64,000 nucleotides of DNA from Parapristionchus giblindavisi (GCA_943737045.1 CALSFV010000022.1:1160501-1224500), one strand, 5' to 3'; counted from the stretch's first letter, positions 26,501-41,500 are shown. The notes: generated from the letters alone by a model not told the origin. Numbers and translations: made by a program.

Positions 26501-29500
26501 AGATCAGTAAACGAAACAATTTTCTTCTCAGAAAATCTAAATTGTCATTTTCCAATTATAAATAAACGAAGAAATCATACATTAGAAGGTCATCAGGATT
26601 TTCACAACTGAGCATTGATTGATCAAATGTTGCCTGAGATAAATGATAAAAACGTGGAAAAGATTGCAAAACTATACCGGATTGCATTTTCCCTGTGCCA
26701 CACACTTTGCTTCTTCGTACATGAACTTGGAGCAAGCTGAAGCGAATCAATATTTTTATTCCCCTGGCACATTTTTTAACGAAAAATTAGTGCCAAAAGG
26801 CGTAGGTAATTTTTATCAACTTTAACAGAGTGGAATTAATCTTACTTGATGCACAGAAAGCGTTAATTTTGTTCAGTTGATTTTGGTTATCAAAATCGAG
26901 GAAAACTTTGTTTTCATCGTCCATCCATCGCCTGTTTTCACATTGAACATGACGTCTAATCGCTCCGAGAGCTCTAAAAAAGATTCAGAAATATTTTTTA
27001 ATTATAAGAAACGATAACTATTTATTATTATTCAATTATGTTGGGATACTTACATGAGGACTGTGGAATTATCAGAACAAGTGATCATGGCATCTTTGAG
27101 ATCATTATTATTCTGTCCTTTCGCCGAGAAAGTAAACTGAAATTGTTCGGAGATTAATTTTCTAATATTTCTTAAAATAATATATTGAGTCAGAATTTTT
27201 CGCAGTTATACGGGAAAATGCGTTTGAAAAAAAAGGATAAAAGTTGATGTTTTTTTCCGAATAGGGTGGTCTCATAAAAATCAAACCGATTCCTCGACAA
27301 CAGTGAACAAATTAGAATTTGCAGTCTTGTCCACATTCGTTTCGTCACAACCTGTAAATGAAATTACTTCACGTGCCAAATTATGAATGAAAGCGAGGAA
27401 ATATTGGTAACCAATATAACAAATTTTAAAAAAATAATGTAACTTAATAAAATAATATGTTTTTCTCACATAACAGTAAAACCATACTAGAGATGCATGC
27501 AGCATTTATATGGATTGCTGTATGCTTCTCGAATTCAATAAGTTCCTTTCGATTGTTAGCCTCAGACCACCCCTTTGTTGCATCACATTTTGCCTCATCC
27601 AATGTGTGTATGCCATTTATTCTGCATATTAAACAATTTTTTTAGATTATTTAAATCAATAATGTCTTTACTTCAGCATAAGTTCGGGTCGGCAAGTTAG
27701 CTTATCAGAGGAATATGACTGCAACAATTTTTCAATAATTATTTAGTCGATTAAGGAACGTGCACCTACCGGTTTATCCGACTCGACTTCATTTGTATAT
27801 GTGATGAAATAATTGTCGCACTCTGTAGTATTATAAGTTTTTTTTTGTTATATAAAGCAAAGATATACACTATTTTTTTTATTATACAATAAACATTTGC
27901 GTATTGATACACTGAAAGTCATACCAATAGTAATTAGAATAATCTTGCAATATAGAAAAGAATATTGTAACTAACTCGATTTACACTTGAAATCAAGGGT
28001 ATTGCTTGGTTCACTGCCAAATGAAAACACGCGCTTTCCCTGATCGTCAGTCCATCCATTCAAATCACATTTCGCATGAAGTGGCTCATAACTTCCATTA
28101 ACACTGTAATATCATCCCATATTTTTATGTTACAGTAGATGAAATAATATTCCTTACACAAGTTTGTAGCCTTCGTTGCAGGAAAGAACGTTGTTAGTGT
28201 AGTCAAACTGTAACGGAGATTTTATTTTGAATTTAAAAACAAAATTTTTAGTCCATATGAAACATCGGACTTACATTATCTCCTGACAAACGCTTTTTGT
28301 GGCAAACTGAAATAATCAGCATTATAAAACTCAAATGAGATATCGTTTTTGTTTTGTATTCCAGCCATAGGTGGGCACGCCGGGGGAAAGGCTGTGCGCA
28401 AACCGGGGAATTGTAGGGCAAGACTATGTTTTACTATGACATATTTCGATTATAATTGGCTATCCAATGCGAACGCAATAGCGAGTTGCTCGAACATTAT
28501 AATTATGTGAAACCCGAAAGCGAGGAGTGTGCTCGCTTTCGGGTTTCACATAATTAGAATGTTCACGCTTTCGGGAGCATGGCCATTTTTTAGCAGATTT
28601 GACTGGAAATTTTCCAATTTTTGCGAGGCAAGGCTATGCGCAAGGCCCCGCAAGGGAAAGCAAGGCTGTACGCAAAAAGAATTCGTTTTCACGCGCCCAC
28701 TTATGATTCCAGCTAAGTTTCACATAGAGTTCATATATAGTAATAATTGTATGCAATATGCCTTGTAATTATAAATAACATTTAAATACCATTGCGACAT
28801 TCAGCTTCGATGACGGTATGCTGATGTTCGGTAAATGTCACCACTACGTCCCCTTCAGTTTTCTTCCATCCTTTATTGGAACAAGTCACTTCTCCAGTCT
28901 CTTTGTCGTTTACACTTTAAAATAATATATTCTCATTATATATTACCTATTACCAGCCGTGAGCCAGGGCGGAGAGATACTTTATTTTGATACCAATAAA
29001 TATATAGAAATAACTCACAAAAGCTTATGTTCGCTGTCACATGAAAGTGATAGACTTTCGTATGCGAACTGGAATGAACACGTTCATTTTAACAGTAGTA
29101 TTACGTATATGGCACCTTGTTGCAGTTTATGGACCCAGCTTCACATGCGTCATTGACTTGCGTGACGTTACAACCTGCGAATCGCAGTTTATTTTTTACA
29201 TAAACCAAACATTTTAAAAATTTAAACACGATCATAACCATGAAAATTACAGCAAAAATATGACATTGACCAACTTTTGTGGCAGTAAGCACTTTGCTCA
29301 TACTGGAGACTGTCGGTCGATTTGTCAAACTTCTTCAGCAAAGTTCCATTACGAAGTGACCATCCTTGATGATCGTCACAAATGATATTGTCGAAGTAAG
29401 AAGTTCCATCGAATCTGAACAAATTTTTCAATATTTCAACCAATATTTTTATTTCCTTTCAAATCGTATTGTAAATATTCGGAACACTCTCACGTTAGTT

Positions 29501-32500
29501 CTAAATTCGAGAGAAATGGGAATAGCGGGGCAAAAGAGATGCTGAGGCGACTTTTCTAAATGCTTTGGTGTGCGGTTTGGTTTACGCACACCCTCTCTAA
29601 TGCACCCCACCAAATCCGCCTGGCAACCGACTCGTCCTCTATATACAGTGTAGCCTAAAAGTCATGGGACACTTTTTCATTTTTTTTTAACTTTTGATCC
29701 AGAAAAGCATGCAATCAATCTTTTCAGTCAATGTACAGAATTTATCAGGGAATATTACCATGATGTGTTGGCATAATTAAATTAATTCACTGATGCGTAG
29801 TGATGACGCGATCGAAATACACTTTTTTGAAAATTACCATTTCTTTAGTGAAAGATCCTGTTGTTCTGAAACATTGTGAGAGTGGAGACCCCCACTTGGG
29901 CTGCACAGTCACACAATCCGGAATGGCTCCGATTCCGATTTCAAGCTGTAGCAGGGTCGCAACTTTGACCCCCAAAATGTATAACTCAGCTTCTAGATGT
30001 GCTAACAACCCGTTCTAAGTGCTGAAATGATGCTAGTGGTGAGTAATGTTAATCCGCAGATTATGGTAGTCATAGCTCGTCATTTGCCCTCAGGGCATAA
30101 AATCATTTTTTGGGGGGAAGACCGATTTTGAGACCCTACCGTTCAGAGGGCGGGTCTTCTAAAATTATGGTTCGTGCGCAAGCAGCTTTGCAATATAACA
30201 TATATTTATTTCCCTTATTTTGGTTTAGTTCCGATTCCTTTCAGACCAGCAGCAAACTTTATGCTGAGGTCTACTCGGTGCGCGCTCTTGCGCTTTCTCC
30301 CATTCTGCTCTAGCCCCTGGGCCTCTATTGATGAAATCTCTTAGTTTCAAAGTATCAATGCATGTTAGAAATGGTCACAAAAGTTTTTACACTATTGCTG
30401 AACTTTGATCTTTGATCTTTGTATTTTGATCTTTACTCCCTACTACCGAGTAGACCTCAGCATAACGTTTGCTGCGGGTCTGAAAGGAACCGGTACTAAA
30501 CTAAAATAAGGGAAATTAATATATGATATATTGCAAAGCTGTTTGCGCAGGAACCATAATTTTAGAAGGCCCGCCCTCTGAACGGTAGGGTCTCAAAATC
30601 GGTCCTCCCCCAAAAAAATTATTTTATGCCCTGAGGGCAAATGACGAGCTATGACTACCATAATCTGAGGATAAACATTACTTGCCACTAGCATCATTTC
30701 AGCACTTAGAACGGGTTGTTATCACATCTAGAAGCTGAGTTATAAATTTTGGGGGTCAAAATTGCGACCCTGCTACAGCTTGAAATCGGAATCTGATCCA
30801 TTCCGGATTGTGTGACTGTGCAGCCCTAGTTGGGGTCTTCACTTTCACTAGAAGAACAGGATCTTTCACTAAAGGAATGTAAATTTTCAAAAAAGTGTGT
30901 TTCGATAGAGTCATCACTACGCATTAGTAAACTTATTTAATTATACCAACACATCATGGTAATATTCCCTGATAAATTCTCTACATTGACTGAAAAGATC
31001 AGCTTTATTGCTTTTCTGGATCAAAAGTTATAAAAAAATGAAAAAAAGTGTCCCATGACTTTTAGGCTACACTGTATTTCATCTTTTTTTCCCTAAAACT
31101 TCTTCCAGAGTGCTCTCCCTCGCTTGCATGTCCTAATCCTAAATGATTTGGTAATCTAACATATCAAATCTATTCCTCATCATCAACAGATATCGTGTTT
31201 TCATAAATATATTTCATTGTTTTAAACATTTTCTTATTTCGAATCTCAAAAATATCGTGGTTGTAATTCTTCGCAAAAACTTACACAAGAATATTTGTAT
31301 TCTCCGCACACGATAGCTTTCCCATTGAATATTCGGCAATATTACAATTCGGAATGTCGGTGCAATCAGTTTTGAAAAATTTCTTGTCACATTCTGTAAT
31401 TGGATAATATATATATAATACATATATGCATAAAGTTTTTTAATAATTTTCATATCCATATAATGTTAAAAACCTACTTGATATGCAGGCAGCACTTATT
31501 TTATCATCAATTTTGGATCTCTTGTATGCAATTTCATTCGAAGTTGATCTCAACCATCCAGTACCAGAACATTTCAAGTTGTCATTCACGACATCGTTAC
31601 CGACACTGAAATTTAACACATATAGTTTGTAACTAACAAACATTAACATTAACATTAACATTGTAACACACTGAAAGTTAACAAATCTTTCGTAGACAAA
31701 AATAAGAAAAAAGAGTTGAACACGTACTGAAGTAGAGTTCCTGCGGGACATGATAACAACAAAGAATCGTTTTGAAAGATGGCCTAAATGGTCATCGAAT
31801 TAAACAAAAAAATCAACAAACAAATATTCTTACCCTTTTACAACCCGCTACGCCATTGCAACCATCAACGACAAGAGTTTCATTACAACCTTGAACATTG
31901 CGATTATCAATCAAATCGACATTCACTTGAAACTTACTATTTGCGCATGAAACTTCAACGTTGATATTTCCTTTGCTGAAGTCGATTATGGTAATTGGAT
32001 TGTTGTTCGCAATCTTCACCCATCCGATCTCGTCTTTACATTCTATTGAGGATTCAAACACGACGGTATTGTTAATGCTGAAAATTGTAAAGTTGATAAT
32101 ATTCTTCAATTATTTTGCAATATTTCTATTTTGTTAAATCCTTTATAGCTTACACAATATTTTCTTCCGGTTGACAGGTCAAAGCAGTTCCGTAATTATA
32201 TTTCTAAATTGAAAATTTTTAAAAAATTGAAATTTCCCTCATGTTTATTCGATCTGTCTGATCTAACTACTATCTAGAAAGTCAACTCAAAACCTTATCG
32301 TCTAAGCCTTTTTTCATGTTTCTAGCTACATTTTATATTTAAAATGTAGCTATATCGATATAATATTTCGCTATAATCCTCTATTCTAGAGGAGGATGGA
32401 AAATAAATTAGCAATCAGACAGTCCACGTATCGATGAAAAGATTTTATACGTTCGATACTAACCACATTTCCGACTTTCTTCATATTCAGCTCACTGCAA

Positions 32501-35500
32501 TCTGAATTTGAAAAATATATTCTATAATTCGTATCTTTTTTTCCATATTTCTTATTCTCCGTTATTATCTGAGTTTCAGAACCAACATCTTTATCGCTTA
32601 ACTCAAGCAATATTCATGATTCGTATATTGTAAACTGGCCTAACTCCGCCCCTTTTTTGTAAAGGAATCAAAGATGTAATCAAGATATGACAGAGTAATG
32701 CGGCATTTCATTTGCGCGACGGATGTGCGCCGTCATTTGAGATCGTGTTACATTCGGAGATGTGTTCGTCAACTTGAATTTTAAAGTGTTTTGTGTTTCA
32801 AGTGGAAAATCCTGATTGTCTATTGGGATACGGTAAGACGTTACCGTAACCATGTATCAATAATGGATGACTACTGTAACCTTTTACAATAATTTCATGT
32901 ACCCATTATGGTTTTTCACTCGAGACCAAAAACACTTCAAAATTTACGCGAACGGATCCGTTACTTGAAGAAGGCGTACGTCAAATGAAACACCGCATAA
33001 GGCACACGCGAGCTTTATTTTTAATTTACAATACAATAATCCTAATCTGAAAATTATCGCTAGTTATATTTGATTTTTATTTTGTTGACTACGCACCCAA
33101 CGAATTTATTTGTAATTAGAATTAAATTTGATTAGGATTTGAACGAGAGAGTACGAAAATAGAGAGAGAGAGCAATTCTGCATTATGGCTTCGTCTTCCG
33201 CAATGGCATCACATGCGGTTGTTTTTTTTCAATGGGTCCACTCGAGTTGGATTAAAAAAAGAAGAGAAGTGAAAGGGAGGGACAATCTAATTAAGGGATC
33301 ACGAATGGAAGAGGGGTAATGCATATTTCATCAGGCCAAAAAAACAGAGATTCCCTAATTTTCATGACCGTATAGTGATAAAAACATACTTGGTATACAT
33401 GCAGCACTTATTTTATCATCAATTTTGGATCTCTTGTATGCCATTTCATTCGAAGTTGATTTCAACCATCCAATACCAGAGCATTTCAAGTTGTCATTCA
33501 CGACATCGTTACCGACACTGAAATTTGACGAATCGTTCGTAGCAAAAAATAAGAAAGAGTTGAACACGTACTGAAGTAGAGTTCCTGCGGGACATGATAA
33601 CAACAAAGAATCGTTTTGAAAGATGGCCTAAATGGTCATCGAATTAAACAAAAAAATCAAAAAAAATCAATATTCTTACCTTTTTACAACCCGCTACGCC
33701 ATTGCAACTATCAACGACAAGAGTTTCATTGCAACCTTGAAAATTTATATTATCAATAAACTTGACAATCACTTGAAACTTACTGTTTACGCATTCAACT
33801 TCAACGTTGACAATGTCTTTGTCGAAGTCGATTATTGTAATTCGTTTGTTATTCACAGTCTGCCGCCATCCGAGCCAGTCTGTGCATTCTATTGAGGATT
33901 CAAACACAACGGTATTGTTAATGCTGAAAATTGTAAAGTCGATCATATTCCTCAGTTAGTTTTCATTATTTTGCAATATTTCTATTTTGATAAATTTCTA
34001 TTGCTTACACAATATTTTCTTCCTGCTGACAACTCAAAGAACTTCTATATTTACTTTCGTAATTATATTTCTGAATTGAAAATTGTTAAAGTTCTCTTCG
34101 CTCATATTGGTTCACTCAGTCTCATCTAATATTGTATAGAACCTCCATTCAAAACCTAATCTTTTAAACCTCTTTATGCTTTTACGATTTTTATATATTA
34201 AAAGGTTAAAAGTGATATTATATTTGGCTGCCATCCTTTATTCTAGAACAATATGAAAAAAAGACAGAAACAATCAAACATTCCACGTATCGATGAAAAG
34301 ATTTCATACGATCAATACTCACCACATTTCCGATTTTCTTCATGTACAAGTCACTACATTCTGAATTTAGAAAATTAAACTAATATTGTTGCGTGTAATT
34401 CGTCTATTCAAATGTCTTTTAGACTTTTGAACGAGATTATTTTCCACGATATGTATTGGTAAAATATGCTTGTGAGATGCTGGGGGTTTCATAACCTAAA
34501 TCTCTGCTTCTACGATGTCTATACTTCTCCATCTACGACGCCTCTACTCTCAACTGCGGTTAGTTCTTTGTGAATGGGAGGAGGATAGGATTTGTTAGTT
34601 TCATAAACTTTATTTGTAGTCTAAAACTTACCCTATATTTAAAACATGCATGTTCATAGTTTCGAGACATTTTCATTACTTTTGATATTTATTTTTATTG
34701 TGCATGATATTTTGATTTTGTAGATGCTCATTCTTTTATTTTCATGCATGTCATTTGTTGATTAGATGAGATGAGTATGTATTAGATACATACTCTAACT
34801 ATTATACAATAATTTTGATAACAATACTCAGTAGTAGGGTTCGGCTGTCTAGAACCCCTGGCCGAAATAGCGTGGCCTTAACTAGTTTTATATTACATGT
34901 TATATAATATTACTAGAGTACATTCGCATATATGTATACTGTACATCACATTGAATTTATCGAATAACTCAGTAGCAATATTTGATTCATATAATGTAAA
35001 CATGCCTAATTCCGCCCCTTTTTTTGAATAAGCATCAAATATGACAGAGTAAAGCACACACGATTTTTTTGAAATTTAAAAAAAAAAACCCAACTTCTTT
35101 TTTTTTAATTGGAATTATATTTGATTAGGGTTTGAACGAATAGTACGAAAATAAAGAGAGCAATTCTGCATTATGGCTTCGTATTCAGCAATGGGGGTCG
35201 GTTTCCCCATCGTCTTCGCCCACAGTTTTTTTTTCGTTGAGACCACGCGGGATGAAAAATTGAGAAGTGAAAGGGATGGACAATCTAATTAAAGGGATTA
35301 GATTGTCCATCCCAATCTAATTTCACGAGTGGAAGAGGGGTAATGCAAATTTCATCTGGCCAAAAAAAACAGAGATTGCCTAATTTTCATGCCCGTATTG
35401 TGATAAAAACCTACTTGGTATGCAGGCAGCACTGATTTTATCATCAATTTTGGTTCTCCTGTATGCCATTTCATTCGAAGTTAATCTCAACCATCCAGTA

Positions 35501-38500
35501 CCAGAACATTTTAACTTTTCCTTCACGATATCGTTGCCAATACTGAAATTTGACACATATAGTAAGTATGTAACTAACATTAAGAAAAAAACATACTGAA
35601 GTTGATGTGATGTGGAACAAAATAACCTCAAAGAGTGCTTTTCAAATGTGACCTAAATGCTCAACGAATAAAACATTTAATAATCAATATGTTTGCCTCT
35701 ACACAGCCAGCTACTCCATTGCAACCATCAATGATAAGACTTTCATTGCAACCTTCAAAATTGCGATTATAAATCAACCCTACGAGCACTTGCAACTTAC
35801 TGTCTACGCATGAAACTTCAACGTTAACAATTCCTTTGCTGAAGTCGATTATCGTAATTGGATTGTTATTCACATTCTTCACCCATCCGATCTCGTCTTT
35901 ACATTCTATTGAGGATTCAAACACAACGGTATTGTTAATGCTAAAATTGTAGAGTTTTTCATACTTCTCAGTTATTTTTTAAAATTATTTTACAATATTT
36001 CGATCTTTTAAAATCATCTATGGCTTACACAATATTTTCTTCCTGTTGGCAGCTCAAAGCACTTCCGTAATCATATTTCTGAATTGAAAATTGTTATAGT
36101 ACCCTTTACCCTCACTCTGACTGGTCTAAATACTATCGCGAAGCTCGATTTAAAAAAGGTAACCGTTTACAGTGGTGGCTAGAAGGAAAACGTATTTTGT
36201 TTTTTTTTAGGATAACTTTTCTTGTAGTTATCCGATCACTTTGAAATTTTAATTTTTATTAGTACTTGATGTTGCGACGTATTTTCTTTGTCTTTAAACA
36301 TTTTTTCAATGTTTAAGAGACCGGCTCGGTAAGACTCGAGCATTTCGACCCCCGCCGGACATTCGCGAGGACTTTCGATCTGGCCCTCAATACTTTCATC
36401 ATAGACAAATACCGGGGCAGACCGACGAAAGTTATAGTGAAAATGCCCTGCGGCTCAAACCACGCTTACATATGTCACATTAATTTAAAAATTTAAAAAT
36501 TCATAACTTTTCAATCGCGATAGCTGGGACTTTTGTTTTTTTTTATTAGTGAATAACATGCCATGCAATCTTAAAAACACAGGTGAACAATAATATGATA
36601 TCGTTCTGAATATGTTTTTTCGTGTCTGATTTTCGGGGGGGGGGGGGGGGGTGACATTTCAGTAACCGACATTTCGGCAACCGACATTTCAGCAACCGCA
36701 TTTCAGCAACCGACATTTCCGCCACCGGGCATAACTCGGCTCATAGAGGTCCTTGGGATGGGTATCATTGTGATCAGCATCAGTAACACCCTTACTATTA
36801 AACCCTTACTATTAAGGGTTTGGCCAGAGCGCCAACTAGGGTTTCAATCCCTTATACGTAACGGTTTGAAACCTACTCGCGTCGCGGCGATGCGTCTCCA
36901 CTCCTTCCCCTTGTTTTTCTCTGAGTGTACCGTAATCTACCGTAACCCAGTTCGGTGGGTCATATCAAGTTCAGTGGGTCAGATTTCACTAAAATTGTCG
37001 GAACAGCCACTACTTGTGCGAAATCATTATCAGCTATTGCAAACTAATTTAGTGATAAAAGATATGTATAAAACACGCGAATATTCATAAACTCTCTTAT
37101 ACAAGGGACAGACGATAAACAAGAAGTTATAGCAAAAAAAAACTTGAAGACAATTAAGTATGCATACCCCAAAGATTGATTTTCCGTCAAGCCTTGACAA
37201 TAATTTCACCAATTATTCAGTTTTTTTGCCATTTTTTTTCGTTTCGTTAAATTTTTAACATTTCGTAAAATTTTACGACGTAAAAAATTTACGAAAAAAG
37301 TCTTAAAATCGTAAATCGTAAAATGCTCAGCCCTAATATCTCACACACAGCTGCAATTCAAAATTTGGATTGCCAAGAGAATGTGACCACTATGTATATA
37401 ATTGTCAGGGCTATAATATGTACTATAAAACACTATCTGAGAGAATTCAACAACTGGAATATTTTTTGGTATCGATGAAAAATGAATTTTTCTGTTTTAT
37501 GTGCGATAATTACAGGCTCCATGAGTGAAGTACACTGGTACTTGGAAATTGCTTCCAATTGAAAATTCGCTTCAGGGGGTGACCACACAACGATTTGGCG
37601 CCTTTTCCTAAAAAGTTTATTTCAATGCTAATCGATTCTGGAGTGGGCGCAATGGACTCCATGGCTAATTCTAAGAAACTATTGCTAAGGAGAGTTTTTC
37701 GATCAAAGGTCAACGAACGCTGGAATTCGGGAATTTTCGTAATAATTTTCATATTAAATTAATTCTCACTATTTTCCCATGGAGAAAGTAAACTTTTTAT
37801 TTGCTCAATCGCTTCTGCATATTATATTACACCTTCAATTTAAAAAGTGTAATTTATAAAAAATTGGAAATTTATGTACGAATCAATTTTGTTCGTTGGA
37901 CTTAATTGTGGTGAGGATTGGCGACGTTCCCTAAAAAGTTTATTTCGAATCCTATCGATTCGTGAGTGGGCGCATTAGAATCCTTGTCTAATTTTAAGAA
38001 ACTATTGCTGAGAAAAGTTTTTCGATTAACGGTCAACGAACGCAGGAATTGGGAATTTTCGAAAAATAAAGTTTACATTAAATTAATTCTCACTATTTTC
38101 CCATGGCGAATGTAAACTTTTTATTTGCTCAATCTCTGCTACATAATATAACATATCTTCAGTTAAAAAAGTGTAATTTATAAAAAAAATATAAATTTGT
38201 GTTCGAATCAATTTTGTCGTTGTTGTATGAATTATGGTGAGGAATTGTGGTAAGGGTAAGAATGCGAGATTTCCTAATCGATTTTTTGTCGCTTTTCTGC
38301 TAGTTTTGTGCGTATTTCAACGCAATAACACGGGTATTTGACTGTTCATCCGGTGGTTCTGAGTGCAGCTGCAGTTGGGCAGTGTTGCTCTCTATTCTAA
38401 TCATCTTTGTGATGTAATTTCTATTCTATTCACTTATTCGTATACGTGCTACGATGTGTTATGATATGTAGCAGCGATTGAGCAAATAAAAAGTTTACAT

Positions 38501-41500
38501 TTGCCATGGGAAAATAGTGAGAATTGATTTAATGTAAACTTTATTTTTAGAAAATTCCAAATTCCAGCGTTCGTTGACCGTTAATCCAAAAACTTTCCTC
38601 AGCAATAGTTTCTTAGAATTAGATAAGGATTCTAATGCGCCCACTCACGAATCGATAGGATTCGAAATAAACTTTTTAAGGAACGTCGCCAATCCTCACC
38701 ACAATTAAGTCCAACGAACAAAATTGATTCGTACATAAATTTCCAATTTTTTATAAATTACACTTTTTAAACTAAAGGTGTAATATAATATGCAGAAGCG
38801 ATTGAGCAAATAAAGTTTACTTTCTCGATGGGAAAATAGTGAGAATTAATTTAATGTGAAAATTATTACGAAAATTCCCGAATTCCAGCGTTCGTTGACC
38901 TTTGATCGAAAAACTCTCCTTAGCAATAGTTTCTTAGAATTAGCTAAGGAGTCCATTGCGCCCATTCCAGAATCGATTGGCATCGAAATAAACTTTTTAG
39001 GAAAAGGCGCCAAATCGTTGTGTGGTCACCCCCTGAAGCGAATTTTCAATTGGAAGCAATTTCCAAGTACCAGTGAACTACACTCATTGAGCCTGTAATT
39101 ATCACACATAAAACAGAAAAATCTATTTTTCGTCGATACCGCACCTATGTCGATTTTCTAAGATAGCGTGTTCTATGGCATTGCTTGCGCTATCTGTTCA
39201 ACGAGGATATAAGAAGAAAAATCTGAAAATCAGACACGAAAAAAACATATTCAGAACGATATGATAATATTGTTCACCTGTGTTTATAAGAGTGCATGGC
39301 ATGTTATTCACTAATAAAAAAAAATAAAAGTCTATCGCGATTGAAAAGTTATGATTTTTTTTATGTGACATATGTGAGTCGGGTTTGAGCCGCAGGGCAT
39401 TTTCACTATAGCTTTCATCGGTCTCCCCTCTGAAAAAATAATTATTTAATTTTTATTTTTTCTCTTACTCTTGCGAATTTCAAGAAATTTAATTTTCCAG
39501 TTTTGCAATTTTCACATGTTTCACATTCTGTTGCAATTCTCGATGCCTGCGAAAGGTTGGCTGGCCAAGGGAATGTGACCGCCTTTAATTTTTTACTTTA
39601 TGTGACATATATGAGCCGGGTCTCAGCCTAAGGGCATTTTCACTATAACTTTTATCGGTCTCCCCCCCCCCCCCCCCCCCCCCCCCGGTATGTGTCTATG
39701 ATGAAAGAAAATCTTTGCGAATGTCCGGACCATGCTCGAGTCTTACCGAGCTCATCTCTTACATAACTAGCGGTAATCTTCTCTTCTCTCAAGTCTACGG
39801 CTAGTGGGAAATATAAGTATCCTATTAGTTTGAAAATACCAGAGTAATTTATCAGTTCTCGCATTGATAAACAAATTTCACACGATCAATACTCACCACA
39901 TTTCCAGCCTTCTTCATATTCAAGTCACTACAGTCTGAATTTAGTAAATTGATTAAATAATATTGTGGCGTATATTTTTTTTTCATATTGCATATACAAA
40001 GGTTAGTGAGCTATTTTCTGGTGAATTTCAGAACCTAAATCTTTATCGCATAACTCTATAGCTAAGACAAAAATTTTTTTTCACAAATTTTTTTTGTTTG
40101 GGTTCAACAAAAAAAAATCATTTTTCCTTATTATTTTTCCCACTTTTCGGAGAAATTTTAAACTTTATCTCGTGTTTGTCTTCCTTTAAGTAGCAGCAAT
40201 TTTTTATTCTGTTTTCAAAATTGTGAAAATTAACAAATAAAAATGTTTTAGAAACAAAATTCGTTATACAAATTTCTCATGGAGATTCAATTCTCTAAAA
40301 GATTCGAGAGGTTGAAAGCGTAGCAAGTGAAGCTCAGAAGAGTCAGCGCTTATAACCGCGCCACGCGGATTCGATTCCCTTTTTTAGTTTTGTATATATT
40401 TATCTTTAAAAAATCGTTCCATGGGCTTTCCCTCCGGGTAAAAAAAAGAATTTTTTTTTACATTCAGAGAGATGTGATGAATAGCCCCTCCACTATCCTT
40501 TTTAAGTTACGAAAAATTCGAGGTTACCCTGCTTTAACACGCTTCCGTAATGTTAGACTCAAAATTGTGATAAAAAACTGATTACAAACTTGCTTATCAA
40601 TCCGAATTTGTGTTAATTTTCGTTATAATTTTTTTGGTATTTTTTTGGTTTTTACAGAAAAGCCGAACAAAAAATTCTGAAAAGCCCAAAAAAACCAAAA
40701 AAAGACAAAAAAAACCAAATAAAAATCCCAGCCCTGCTCTATAGCAATACTCGTAATTCATCTATTGTAAACTCGCCTAATCAAGCTTTTTTGTAACAGC
40801 TTCAAAGTTGTGATCCACATATCACAGAGCAAAACACAAATGATCGTTATTTGTAGTATGATTGCTGTTTTTATCCATATTTTCCAACCTAATCATTATC
40901 AAACCTATTCATTACAATAATCCTGAACTAGGCAATGCTAATTTCTCCCTGGTCAAAAAACGGAGAAGCAACTAATTTTCATGTCTGTACAGTGATAAAA
41001 ACCTACTTCGTATGCAGGCAGCACTGATTTTATCATCAATTTTGGATCTTCTGTATGCCATTTCATTAGAAGTTGATTTCAACCATCCAGTACCAGAACA
41101 TTTCAAGTTGTCATTCACGACATCGTTACCAGCACTACAATTTTACAAATAGTTTATAGTCAATAATAAGAAAAAAAGATTTGAAAACGTACTGAAGTAG
41201 AGTTCCTGCCGGGCATGATAACAACAGAGAGTCTTTTTGAAATATGGCCTAAATGCCCAACAACTTAAATATTTCAAAAAAATTAATATTCTTGCTTTTT
41301 CGCAGCCCGCTACTCCATCGCAACCATCATCGACAAGACTTTTATTGCAAACTTCAAAGTAGCAATTATCAATCAACTCTACATACGATCTCTTGAAACT
41401 TACTGTCTAAGCATGAAACTTCAATGTTGACAATTCCTTTACTGAAGTCGATTATCGTAATTGGATTGTTATTCACATTCTTCACCCATCCGATCTCGTC

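Larger units (their letters stand above)
21096..31393 (-). other. C-terminal, diverged part of the module array
   Basis: Contains about 14 modules, each different from its neighbours, unlike the cassettes upstream. The Gly-Trp (or Trp) exons lie near 29.4 (DDHQGW), 28.87 (SNKGW), 28.05 (LNGW), 27.55 (TKGW), 26.93 (NRRW), 26.48 (KLGW), 25.95 (KLGW), 25.4 (DIGW), 24.7 (KEGW), 24.2 (DEGY, Trp lost), 23.85 (KEGW), 23.43 (GGNW), 22.82 (SGDW) and 21.65 kb (NGLW). The last modules, 23.26-21.17 kb, have extra Cys-x-x-Cys pairs (ECQKC, CNQCQ) and longer exons. Introns hold a SINE, a LINE tail, a hAT-like element and a TA palindrome. The exon at 31,285-31,393 (ECDKKFF to NILV) joins the one at about 29.41 kb across the 29,646-31,074 element. 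Confidence 0.75.
36317..39758. mobile_element. Palindromic element with TTAA target, family 1 copy b
   Basis: Left end GAGACCGGCTCGGTAAG; right end, read inward, GAGATGAGCTCGGTAAG. Flanked by TTAA at 36,313-36,316 and TTAC at 39,759-39,762. The arms match copy a (6703-8906). Inside are a 17-base G run, a 15-bp tandem repeat and a complete nested palindrome at 37,427-39,172. The 36,720-37,370 part has no mirrored partner and no recognised gene. Confidence 0.85.
35415..39934 (-). repeat. Tandem cassette C, split by a 3.4-kb insertion
   Basis: The first exon (39,897-39,934, CSDLNMKKAGNV) is separated from the second (ending at 36,078, YDYGSALSCQQEENIV) by a TTAA-type palindrome at 36,317-39,758. 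Module II reads SLRLFCSTSHQLQ and LKCSGTGW. The exon coding CNGVAGC ends at a GC donor (GCAAAC) instead of GT. Frames stay open. Confidence 0.82.

Noticed and set aside
28793..29443. Sushi/CCP domains in the module gene
   Set aside because: The Cys and Trp pattern is superficially similar, but spacing, cysteine number and exon structure differ from CCP modules.
36758..37090. 110-codon plus-strand ORF in the family 1 palindrome
   Set aside because: No motif, and it contains a dispersed taccgtaacccagtt-type repeat also seen at 59.6 kb.
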